Source: Flavobacteriales bacterium
GTDB lineage: Bacteria; Bacteroidota; Bacteroidia; Flavobacteriales_F; PHOS-HE28
Direction of reading: 5' to 3'
Assembly (NCBI GenBank): GCA_016702645.1
Contig: JADJDP010000014.1
Coordinates: forward strand, 68,370 to 132,369
DNA: 64,000 nucleotides
In this document: in pieces, positions 1 to 10,600 of the stretch
Layout: every line of letters starts with the position of its first letter
Numbering within the stretch: the stretch's first letter is position 1
Notes under the pieces: model-generated
Database searches by the model: none
What the model was told of the DNA's origin: nothing
Seen by the model: only the letters and a program-made list of their open reading frames with translations
Made by a program: the position numbers and the translations under genes

Positions 1-2616
1 ATCTTCCACCAACAAGGTGGTGGCGGTACGTACATCGGATCCCCGAACGATTTCGATTCGAACCAAGCTCCCGTCTTCGGTGAGTGTTGGCACTATTGCT
101 GGAGCCCTACTGCGACCAATGGCACCTGGGTGGATAATACCGGCAATACGACCACGGCCGGAACTCCTCCGAACGGCTCCATCAATCCCGGCACCTACGA
201 ACCCGTGCAACCGTTCGATAACCTGATCGGATGCCCACTGAACGGCGAATGGACCTACCAGAGCACCGATCTGTGGGGTGCGGACAACGGCTTCATCTGC
301 GCTTGGGAGATCAATTTCGATCCAAGCATCGTCCCCGACGTGACCACGTTCACACCGATACTCGGAACGACCACGCCAGACTCCGCTTGGTGGGCCGGCC
401 CGGATGTGGTGCTCGACCCAGGAAACCCACTTATCGCGCAAGCCACACCGACAGGACCCGGCAACTACGCCTACCAGTTCTTCGTAACGGACAACTTCGG
501 TTGCCAATACGACACCACGGTCTACGTCGACATCGCTCCACAGACCGAGATCGATGCTGGTCCGGATATCATTCTGTGCAACGATCCCGAACCAATGGCC
601 GGTGTGATCACCGCGAATGGCCCCCCGACCAACTGCGTATGGAACCTCGTGCTGGAAGAAACTTTTGGTGACAGTTGGAACGGTGGAGCCTCCTTGGCGG
701 TAACCATCGATGGAGTGACAACGAACTACTCGGTTCCAGCTGGACAGAACCAGGTGATCATTGCGCTGAACGTGACGACAGGTTCCTCTCTAAGCCTGAA
801 CTATACCGCAGGCTCGATCTGGAACAATGAGAACTCCTTCTACCTGAACAATGACTTGGGTATCACCGTGTACCAATCCCCGCAAGGACCGCCGAGCGGC
901 GTGGCTTGGCAGAATGTGGTGGTGTGCGGTGGTGGTACCTCACCCATTGCCTGGGAATGGTCGCCTACAACCGGTCTTGACGATCCAACCGATCCACTGA
1001 CCAACGTTTATACGACCTCCCCCACATGGTACTACCTCAGCGCCTACCCGGTCGGCTCGCCCGAGTGTGCCGTCACAGACAGCGTGCTCGTATCACCGGA
1101 TCCTTCGATCGATGCCGGATTGGACTATGTGATGGTCATTTGCGCGAGCGACCCTCCCTTCCTCATGACCGACTCGTTGGGTGGAACCCCGGATGCCGGT
1201 GGTGTTTGGACAGGAACGAATGCGAACGTGGTGGCCAATGCCTTCGATCCAATCAGCGGGGTATCCGATGTTTACACCTACACGGTAACCAGTGCTGCCG
1301 GATGTGTGGCCACTGCGCAATTGGACATCACGATCATACCAGCCGATGACCCTACGTGCTGTGGAATAGCGGATGCTGGTCAGCCGGCGATCTCGTGCGA
1401 TCTGACGAACACCTTGAGCGCAACACCCGGCAATACAGGCGTTGGTCAATGGTCGGGACCCGCAGGCTCGGTGTTCGGCAATGCCAACGATCCCCTGACG
1501 ACCGTGACAGTGCAGCCGGGCATGGGCGGTACGCACATGTTCTATTGGATCGAGGACGACGGTGCGTTCTGCTACTTGATCGATAGCGTGCAAATGACCT
1601 TCACCGATACGATACTTGTTTCATTCACCAGCACCGATGCCATCTGCTACACGTATTGCGATGGCACGGCGCAGGCAACCCTTACCGGCGGGAACGCTGC
1701 GAACGGCTTCGACTTCGATTGGTCGAACGGAACTCATGGTGTCGGCATCAACCAGATACAAGCGCTTTGTGCAGGCACCTACTCGGTAACAGTGACCGAT
1801 GATAACGGCTGTATCGGCACGAACGAAGTGGTCATCTCCGAACCCGTGTTGTTGGAGATCGATTCCCTCGCGACGCAACCCGTCACCTGTTCCGGTGATT
1901 GTGATGGACAGGTTGAGATCTACGACCTGCAAGCGGTGGACTACAGCTATGACGACGGTGCGACATGGAGCGTTTCGAATCTTCTTCCTGACGCCTGTGA
2001 AGCCATCTATCCGGTGCGGATCCACGATGCGGCCGGTTGTATCGGTACGGGCTCGATCGAAGTCACGGGACCACCACCTGTTGTCGCCGATTTCACATGG
2101 AACCCTATCCCCGCGAACGTGAACGATCCGCGCATCTGGTTCGCGAACACTACCACCGGTGCGCAGACCTACTGGTGGGACATCGCGGGACTCACCACGA
2201 GCACCGAAATGAACCCGTATTTCCGCTTCAGTGAGAAGGAACCCGGTGAATACGAGGTGTGCCTGGCAGCCTTCAACTTCAACAACTGCGCCGACACCAT
2301 CTGCAAGACGGTGATCATCGACGATGTCCTCTTCACGTACGTTCCCAATTCGTTCACCCCGGATGGTGATGACCTCAACGAACTGTGGGGCATGAGCACC
2401 AACATCGATGCGATCACCTCCTTCGAGATGCGCGTCTTCGACCGGTGGGGACAGGTGATCTTCGAATCCGAGGACCCCTACGAGTTCTGGAACGGCGCGG
2501 CCAACAATAGCGGCGACATCCTCAAGAGCGATGTCTACGTCTACCGGATCGCCTTTGAGATACGAGAGACAGAGGTGCGCAAGGAATTGATGGGGCATGT
2601 GACGCTGATCAAGTAG
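1..2616 (+). CDS. Secreted P-domain/SprB/PKD protein with T9SS type B signal, 5' partial
   Basis: The frame is open from base 1, so the N-terminus lies outside the window. The first ~115 residues match the proprotein-convertase-type P-domain of the two downstream paralogs (HQQGGGGTYIG, LIGCPLNGEWTYQSTDLWG). Next comes a module containing FGDSWNGG (about nt 640-940). One copy of the ~79-residue Cys-containing repeat follows (about nt 1105-1345), then a SprB-like repeat (nt 1620-1850) and a PKD-like WWDIAG domain (nt 2085-2320). The C-terminus has the gliding-motility/T9SS type B pattern VPNSFTPDGDDLNELW...FDRWGQ...GHVTLIK, so the protein should be exported across the outer membrane and held at the surface or released. 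It is the first of three tandem paralogs. An adhesin or structural role is inference. Confidence 0.85.
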   Translation: MFHQQGGGGTYIGSPNDFDSNQAPVFGECWHYCWSPTATNGTWVDNTGNTTTAGTPPNGSINPGTYEPVQPFDNLIGCPLNGEWTYQSTDLWGADNGFICAWEINFDPSIVPDVTTFTPILGTTTPDSAWWAGPDVVLDPGNPLIAQATPTGPGNYAYQFFVTDNFGCQYDTTVYVDIAPQTEIDAGPDIILCNDPEPMAGVITANGPPTNCVWNLVLEETFGDSWNGGASLAVTIDGVTTNYSVPAGQNQVIIALNVTTGSSLSLNYTAGSIWNNENSFYLNNDLGITVYQSPQGPPSGVAWQNVVVCGGGTSPIAWEWSPTTGLDDPTDPLTNVYTTSPTWYYLSAYPVGSPECAVTDSVLVSPDPSIDAGLDYVMVICASDPPFLMTDSLGGTPDAGGVWTGTNANVVANAFDPISGVSDVYTYTVTSAAGCVATAQLDITIIPADDPTCCGIADAGQPAISCDLTNTLSATPGNTGVGQWSGPAGSVFGNANDPLTTVTVQPGMGGTHMFYWIEDDGAFCYLIDSVQMTFTDTILVSFTSTDAICYTYCDGTAQATLTGGNAANGFDFDWSNGTHGVGINQIQALCAGTYSVTVTDDNGCIGTNEVVISEPVLLEIDSLATQPVTCSGDCDGQVEIYDLQAVDYSYDDGATWSVSNLLPDACEAIYPVRIHDAAGCIGTGSIEVTGPPPVVADFTWNPIPANVNDPRIWFANTTTGAQTYWWDIAGLTTSTEMNPYFRFSEKEPGEYEVCLAAFNFNNCADTICKTVIIDDVLFTYVPNSFTPDGDDLNELWGMSTNIDAITSFEMRVFDRWGQVIFESEDPYEFWNGAANNSGDILKSDVYVYRIAFEIRETEVRKELMGHVTLIK

Positions 2617-2632
2617 ATCATCCCCAGCTGTT

Positions 2633-2672
2633 CGAGGGCGGCGGTGCACATGCATCGCCGCCCTCGCTTTTT
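2633..2672 (+). terminator. Intrinsic terminator after the first giant gene
   Basis: An 11-bp perfect stem CGAGGGCGGCG / CGCCGCCCTCG (2633-2643 and 2656-2666) has a 12-nt loop and is followed by CTTTTT. It lies 17 nt past the stop codon and separates the first paralog from the second. Confidence 0.85.
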
Positions 2673-2776
2673 GTGGCGAACGTATCAGCAGTCCAAGGCA
2701 ACGGGGTTTGCGACGAGGGCGTCATGGCGTTGGATCCACGACCTTCGCCGCCCTTGATCTGCACGTTCGCCCGACC

Positions 2777-5700
2777 ATGATCGGTATCGCCCGGTTCCTT
2801 CAAGACATCGCCCGCGCCATTTGGTTTTCCTGCGCGCTGCTCGCCCTCCCGGTCGCCGCCCAGGTGTTCACGATCGCCGACGGGAACATCACCACTTGCA
2901 CAGGAGCGATCCTCGATAGCGGTGGACAAGGCGGTGCAGGGTACAGCAACAATGAGAGCTTCACCGCTACCATCTGTTCGGATCTTCCCGGACAATCCAT
3001 CAGTCTTTCTTTCGTGACCTTCAACTTGAGCGCAGCAGGGACTGCACCGGCGGACAACCTGATGATCTACGACGGGACATCCACCGCGGACCCCTTGCTG
3101 GGCGTTTTCGTGGGTACGCAATTGCAGGGACAGGTGGTCTCCGCATCACCGTTCAATGCCAGCGGGTGCCTCACGCTGGTGTTCACTTCGAACGACAATG
3201 GCACCGGCGTTTGGGCCGGAGCGATCACGTGCTACACACCGTGCCTACCTCCCACCGCCATCGCGGACATGGGGGAACCGGCACCCGCGCTGGTTTGCGT
3301 TGGCGAGACGGTAACCTTCGATTGTTCCGCATCCTTCGCAGCACCGGGGTACACCATTGTCCAACAAGAGTGGGATTTCTTCGACGGCTCAACGGCCACG
3401 GGAGCCGTGGTGAACCACGCCTTTGCTGAACCCGGACAGTACGTGGTACAACTCACGATAACGGACGACAATGGTTGCACGAACACGAACCTCGTGGACC
3501 TGCAGGTGTTCGTTGGCACCACACCGCTCTTCACCGGCACCACACCGGACCTTTCCGTTTGCCAGGGTGGAACGATCGACCTGATCGGTGTTGTGGCACC
3601 TGTCACTTGGAGCGCCCTTCCGACGATCGACTTCGGTGCCGGTGTGTACTTACCCGACAATGTGGGACAGACCTTTTCGAGCCAACTCACTTACGACTTC
3701 TTCCCCCCGGATCAACCCTCACCAATGTGAACGACCTGCTGGGGATCTGCGTGGACATGGAGCATTCCTTCATGGGTGACCTGGTGATCTCCATTTCTTG
3801 CCCGAACGGCCAAAGTGTGGTGCTCCATCAACAAGGTGGCGGTGGAACCTATATTGGCGGAGCCATTTGGAACGATGACGCCAACCCGCAACCCGGCACC
3901 TGCTGGAACTACTGCTGGAGCCCGAACGCCAGCTTGGGAACGTTCGCTGCATCATCTGTAGCAGGCGTTACGATGATCGGTGGCACCCCCCCTGGTGACG
4001 CGCTGATCCCCGGTGCATACAGCAGTGTCAACCCGCTGAACGCATTGGTGGGATGCCCGCTGAACGGAACATGGACCTTTTCGGTCACCGATCTTTGGGG
4101 CTTTGACAATGGTTTCCTGTGCTCCTGGAACATCAACTTCGACCCATCGCTCTTTCCCGATCTGGTGCAGTTCACTCCGGTGATCGGCAACACACAGGAC
4201 TCAATGTCCTGGAGCGGGCCGAACGTGGTGCTCGACCCGAACGATCCGGCTGTGGCCCAAGTGACACCGACGGTTCCCGGCTCCTATGACTATACGTTTT
4301 CCGTAACGGACAACTTTGGCTGTACCCACGATACGACCATCACACTTACCGTTACGAACGCACCGGTCGTGGAGGCCACTTCAATTCTCGGTGCGGGCTG
4401 TAGCGACCCCACGGAACTGCATGCGGAGATCACCGCGTTCGCACCGCCGCCACCGAGTTGCACCTGGACGCTTGAACTGCATGATTCCTTCGGGGATGGC
4501 TGGAACGGTGGAGCGAACATCGTGTTCACCATCAATGGCGTGTCCACCACTTATGTCATGCCCACAGGAGGTAACAACAGCACCATCACCTTGTCCATAC
4601 CCGTGGGTGCCAGCCTGCAATTGAGCTACACCGCTGGCGCCGTTTGGAACAACGAGAACTCCTTCGAACTGGTGAACTACGCCGGCATGATCGTTTACGA
4701 TTCCCCGCAAGGCCCTGCCACGGGCAATCTCTGGCAAGGTGCAAGCGACTGCGGACCCGGGATCGGCCCAGTGACCTGGCAGTGGGCGCCTGCCGTCGGC
4801 GTGGACCTTCCCAATGCTCCTGATGCGACCACGCAGATCACACAGCCCACAGAGTTCGTCGTGACGGTCCATCCCTTCGGGCAACCGTGGTGCAATACCA
4901 CGGACACAATCCTAGTGACGCCGCCTTCTTTCCTGGAGAATGACAGCGTGGTGGTGGATGTGCTCTGCAACGGCAGTGATGGATCCATCACACTGATCAC
5001 CACCGGACCCGGGGGCCCATGGAACTATGCTTGGTTGGATGGTGCCGGTGCGACCGTTCAAAGCACGCAAACATCGAACGGCGATGTGCTGATCGCTCCA
5101 GCTGGTACGTACACGGCCTATGTCAGTGAAGGGCCCATGGGCAACGGTTGCTTGGACACGCTCACAGCCACCATCACGGAACCCGCCGCGCTGGAATGGG
5201 TTACCACACCCGTCGATACGCTGATCTGTCTTACCGGAATTGCTGATCTTTCTGCATCCGCTCAAGGCGGCACTGGCGCGATCACGTTGCAATGGAACCA
5301 AGGTCTCGCAGGGAATGGGCCACATGCCGTGAGCCCGCTTGACACCACCCAGTACAGCGTGCAAGCGATCGATGCGAACGGTTGCACAACGCCGGCTGTG
5401 AACGCCACGGTCTTCGTTAATCCGCCGCTCATGTTCACGCCGCTTGCGGCAGATACGGAGTGCGTGGGTCTCCCGGTCGTCTACACCGTGGTCGATGCCA
5501 CCGGTGGTGATGGCCAATACACCTACGATTGGGGGGAGGGATCGAACATCGACAACAACCACACCTTCTTACTCCCGAGTTCGGGAACGGTTTGCGTCAC
5601 GGTGCGCGATGGTTGTGAAACACCTGCGGTCACCTCCTGCAATTGGTTGGAGATACTGCAAACACCTCCGTTGGTGATCACTGCTGATACAACGTTCGGT

Positions 5701-6453
5701 TGCGCACCTTTCGCCGTGCAACTCACGTTGTTGGACACCACCCTTGAAGCACTGGTGGAATGGTCCTATGGCGATGGTGTGGTGGCGAACGAGACCGATA
5801 GCGTGGTGCATACGTATGCGAACGCTGGGAACTACAGCGTGAGCGCGGTGGTGACCTGGCCGAACGGGTGCATTACGGACACCACGCTCACCGATCTCGT
5901 TCAGGTGCTCACTGTTCCGATCGCGGATATGACTTGGACACCGCATCCACCAACCATCAATGATCCGACCGTACAGTTCCAAGACCTGTCCGTACCGAAC
6001 GCAACGACCTGGTGGTGGGATTTCGGCGAGGACCTGGGCACGAGCGAAGAGCAGGACCCGGTGATCCGGTTCCCCGATGTAGTCGGAGGCAGCTATCCCG
6101 TCACCTTCGTGGTCGCCAACATCCTCGGCTGCACCGATACGCTGCGCACCGTGGTTGATGTCGGTGATGAATTCCTCGTATGGATCCCGAACGCCTTCAC
6201 GCCGAACTCCGAAGGTGAGAACGAAACGTTCTTCGTGAGCGGCAATGACATCAGCAGCGAGGAATACCTGTTGCGCATTTTCGACCGTTGGGGCCAGGAG
6301 GTCTTCAGCACCGCTGATCCAACCGCACACTGGGACGGCACCAGCGGGGGTGGTGTGCTGCCGCAAGGCGTTTATGTCTACAGCCTCAAGGTGCGTTCGC
6401 TCAGCTCGCGGCAGAAGCGCACCCTCCTGGGCCATGTGAGCTTGCTCCGCTGA
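2777..6453 (+). CDS. Secreted CUB/PKD/P-domain protein with T9SS type B signal (frameshifted at about 3705)
   Basis: Second of the three tandem paralogs, about 1,225 residues. ATG 2777 is chosen because it begins a good signal peptide (MIGIARFLQDIARAIW... ending LPVAAQ). Order: CUB-like domain (DSGGQGGAGYSNNE, IYDGTS), PKD domain (WDFFDGS), P-domain, FGDGWNGG module, further Ig/PKD-like segments, and a T9SS type B end (IPNAFTPNSEGENETF...FDRWGQ...GHVSLLR). It has no copy of the 79-residue repeat. The frame breaks at the C6 run 3702-3707. One extra C restores DFFPPGSTLTN, which aligns with QFAPGQTLTN in the third paralog, so a one-base loss (probably a sequencing error) explains the split. Likely a cell-surface protein; function unknown. 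Confidence 0.85.
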
Positions 6454-6607
6454 GATCGATCGGATCCGAATTCGTGGGTGATAGCAGCACATCCATGTTC
6501 CCCGAAACGCTGTTCGTCAAATACGCTTCACGGGCCAGTTAAGGGATAGGCCAAACGTCTATTTTTCAAGCGCTTGGTGGTGCCCACCACATCACCGGCC
6601 ACATTGC

Positions 6608-7672
6608 ATGATGCATCGTTACGCCGGGCTGCCCTGTCCCGTTCGTCGATCGCTTTTCCACCTGCGTTGGCAGCTCATGGCGCTGCTCGCATCACTGCTG
6701 CCCGCGCGTGCGGTTGCGCAAGCGTTCCCGATGTTCAACGGTACCGTGAACACGTGTGTAGGAGCCTTCCTTGATAGCGGTGGACAAGGAGCGGGTGGCT
6801 ACTCGAACAACGAGGACATCACCTACACGATCTGCCCCGACACACCCGGTGGCGCGATCTCGGTGAACTGGATCACCTTCAACCTGTCGACCACCGGGGC
6901 CAACCCGGACAACATGACGGTGTACGACGGGAACAGTACGTCGGCACCCCTGCTCGGCACTTGGACAGGCAACGGACTGCAAGGTGTGGTAGTGAGCGCG
7001 AGCGGCGGTAACCCAACGGGTTGCCTCACGTTCGTGTTCGAGTCGAACGCCAACGGAACCGGTGTTTTCGCAGGAAGCATCACCTGTTATCAGCCATGTG
7101 CGCGCCCGACGGCTGTGGCCACCCACGGTGCCAACCCGCAGTTGATATGCCCCGGCGAGGCCGTCACCTTCAACAGCGCCGCCTCCTTTGCAGCCCCGGG
7201 GTTCACCATCGCATCACGCCGCTGGGATTTCGGGGATGGATCGATCCTGAACAACGCCCCGGCGAGCGTTGCACACACCTATGCACAACCTGGCGCGTAC
7301 ACCGCGCAATTGTACTTGGTGGACAACAACGGGTGTGCGAGCACCAATTTGGTGGACCTCGTGACCATGGTGGGTACGCATCCGACCTTTCCTGGGACGA
7401 GCGGAACACTCAGCGGATGTGCCGGTGAAACACTTTGCCTGAATGGATCGGTCACCGGCACCACATGGAACGAACTACCGGAGGCGAACCTCGGCGGTGG
7501 GGTGTTCCTCCCGGACAATGTGGGTGATTGTTTCACCTCGGAGATCGTCTTCACGCAGTTCGCTCCAGGACAGACCCTGACCAATGCGAACCAACTCGGA
7601 ACCATTTGCCTGGACATCGAGCACTCCTTCATCGGTGACTCTGATCATCAGCATCATCGCCCCCACTGGTGA
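6608..7672 (+). CDS. Giant protein, N-terminal reading-frame segment
   Basis: Uninterrupted frame carrying the signal peptide, CUB-like domain, PKD domain and start of the P-domain. It ends by frameshift just after the DIEHSFIGD motif. The next frame continues with LIISIIAPTGESV, which completes the P-domain as in the paralogs, so the stop at 7672 is not a real C-terminus. Confidence 0.6.
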   Translation: MMHRYAGLPCPVRRSLFHLRWQLMALLASLLPARAVAQAFPMFNGTVNTCVGAFLDSGGQGAGGYSNNEDITYTICPDTPGGAISVNWITFNLSTTGANPDNMTVYDGNSTSAPLLGTWTGNGLQGVVVSASGGNPTGCLTFVFESNANGTGVFAGSITCYQPCARPTAVATHGANPQLICPGEAVTFNSAASFAAPGFTIASRRWDFGDGSILNNAPASVAHTYAQPGAYTAQLYLVDNNGCASTNLVDLVTMVGTHPTFPGTSGTLSGCAGETLCLNGSVTGTTWNELPEANLGGGVFLPDNVGDCFTSEIVFTQFAPGQTLTNANQLGTICLDIEHSFIGDSDHQHHRPHW

Positions 7673-10600
7673 ATCGGTGATCATGCATCAACAAGGCGGT
7701 GGTGCCACCTTCCTAGGGATACCAGTGGACAATGACCTCACACCGAACCAGCAGGGCACCTGTTTCACGTATTGCTGGGATCCTGGAGCCACGAACGGCA
7801 CATGGGTGGACAATGCGGGAGGGACGCTTCCGAGCGGCACCTATGAGAGCCTCAACCCGCTCAGCGGATTGGTCGGTGCACAGCTCAATGGCACCTGGAC
7901 CATTCAAGTGTGCGATATGTGGGCCTCGGACAACGGCTTCATCTGCAACTGGGGGATCGACTTCGACCCTTCGCTGTACGACGACCTGATCACCTTCACA
8001 CCCATTTATGGTGCCGGTTGCGACAGCACGTATTGGAGCGGTCCTAACATCACCAGCACGAATGCGAACTGCGAGCAGATCTGTGTGACCCCACCGGCAG
8101 CGGGGAACTCCAACTACGTGTACCACGTCACGGACAACTTCGGTTGTACCTACGACACCACGCTCACGGTGAACATCATCCCCGGTCCACAAGTCACAGC
8201 GGGGCCCGATGCCAGCACGTGCAATACTCCGGTGCAGTTGGGCGCTTCCATTACCAGCGGTGGTTACCCCACCAATTGCAATTACGTGCTCTCGCTGTAC
8301 GATGACTTCGGCGATGGTTGGACAGGGCTCTTCGGGATCGGCTCCAATGGGTCGAGCGTAACAGTTACTGTGAACGGTGTACCACAATCGTGGACCCTAC
8401 CCAACGGATCGCAGGGCAACGTGAACATTCCGGTAACATCGGGAAGCACGATCACAGTAAGCTACACCACAGGGAACCTGTACAACGATGAACAGTCCTT
8501 CACGCTGTTCAACAGTACCGGTGGTGTAGTGTACGCATCGCCCCTTGACCCCAATGGTGGCCTTGCGTGGAGCGGTGTGGCGAACTGCCCGGGCGGGAAC
8601 TTCGTGTACAGTTGGGCACCTGCTGCCGGGTTGAACAACCCGAACATCCCGAACCCGATCGCCACCGTGGCTGGCACGACGCAGTACTGCGTTACGGTTT
8701 ACCAGCAAGGCCATCCCGCGTGCACCACTACGGACTGCGTGACGATCACCATCGATCAATCGGTGAGCGCTGGAACCAATGGTGCGATCGCATTATGCAG
8801 CAATGCTGCGGCAGTGGACCTCTTCGCTCAGTTGGGCGGATCACCCACTGCGGGTGGTAGCTGGACGGCTCCGGGCGGCGGCGCGCATTCGAACACCTTC
8901 ATACCCGGAACGGATCCCACCGGGATCTACACCTACACAGTGGGCGGAGCGGGTGCCTGCGGAAATCCCGTTAGTTCCACGGTGAACGTGACTGTGTATC
9001 CTTGCCGAACGCAGGCATCAGTTCGAGCGTGGCGATGTGCAGCACAGATGCAGCGCAGGCACTTTTACCACTGCTTGGTGCGACAGCCATGGCCGGAGGT
9101 TCATGGACCGCTCCGGGTGGTGGCGCTTTCGGAGGAACGTTCAACCCAGCAGTGAACACACCAGGGGTGTATACCTATACGGTCATAGGAACCGCACCGT
9201 GCCCGAATGCATCCGCCACCGTCGACGTATCGGTAAGTACTCCATCGGATGCCGGAATTGACAACAGCATCACGCTGTGCGCAACGGATGCTCCAGTTGT
9301 ACTGGTAACGCAACTCGGTGGCACGCCAGATGGTACTGGGCATGGACCGCTCCCGGTGGCAGCGCTTCCGGTGGCGGTTTCGACCCAGCATTGGACCCGC
9401 CAGGTGTTTACACCTACACGGTCACCGGAACGGCTCCCTGTCCTGATGACTTGGCTACTTCACCATCTCCGTGAGCCAGCACCGGATCCAGGAACGTTGA
9501 TGGCGCGATCACGTTTGCTCCACCGATGCTCCTGCTTCGCTGTTTGGGTTACTCGGCGGAACTCCGGATGCCGGCGGCGCATGGAGCGGTCCAAGTCCGT
9601 TGTCGGTGGAATGATCGATCCCGCGACCATGAGCGCAGGTGTTCTACACCTACACCGTTACGGCACCGGCACCCTGCCCCAACGAGCAGGCCACCGTCAC
9701 CGTCACCATCAACCTGCCGCCCGGACCCAGGTGTGGATGGCGCGATACGCTCTGCTCCACGGATGCTCCTTCGCTCTTCGCATTGCTCGGCGGAACTCCT
9801 GACGCCGGCGGTGCATGGAGCGGACCAAGTCCCGTCGTCGGTGGCATGATCGATCCCGCGACGATGAGCGCGCGGAGTGTACACCTACACCGTTACTGGC
9901 ACCGCACCATGCCCGGATGAGACAGCCACGGTGACGGTGACGATCAACACCCCACCGGATCCCGGCGTTGATGGTGCCATCACGCTCTGTTCCACCGATG
10001 CTCCTGCCTCGCTCTTTGCATTGCTCGGCGGAACACCGGATGCTGGCGGCACTTGGAGCGGACCAAGTCCCGTTGTCGGAGGAATGATCGATCCTGCGAC
10101 GATGAGCGCGGGTGCGTATGTCTATACCGTTACGGGAGCGGCACCGTGCCCGGATGAGACAGCGACCGTTACCGTCACCATCAACACACCGCCCGATCCA
10201 GGAATACCGGGCGCCATCACGCTCTGCAGCACGGATGCTCCTGCTTCGCTCTTCGCGCAACTCGGCGGAACCCCCGATGCCGGTGGTGCTTGGAGCGGAC
10301 CGAGCCCTGTTGCTGGTGGCATGATAGATCCCGCAACGATGAGCGCGGGTGTGTACACCTACACCGTTACCGGCACCGCACCCTGCCCCAACGAGCAAGC
10401 GACGGTGACCGTCACGATCAACTGCCACCTGATCCGGAGCGGATGGTGCCATCACGCTCTGCACCACCGATGCTCCTGCTTCGCTCTTCGCTCAACTTGG
10501 CGGAACACCCGACGCTGGCGGTGCATGGACCGGACCGAGGCCTGTCGGTGGCATGATCGACCCCGCGACCATGAACGCGGTGCGTACACCTATACGGTCG

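Noticed and set aside
2777..3730. A separate short CUB/PKD gene ending at 3730
   Set aside because: The stop appears only because of a missing base in a C run; the other frame continues the same domain as in the paralogs.
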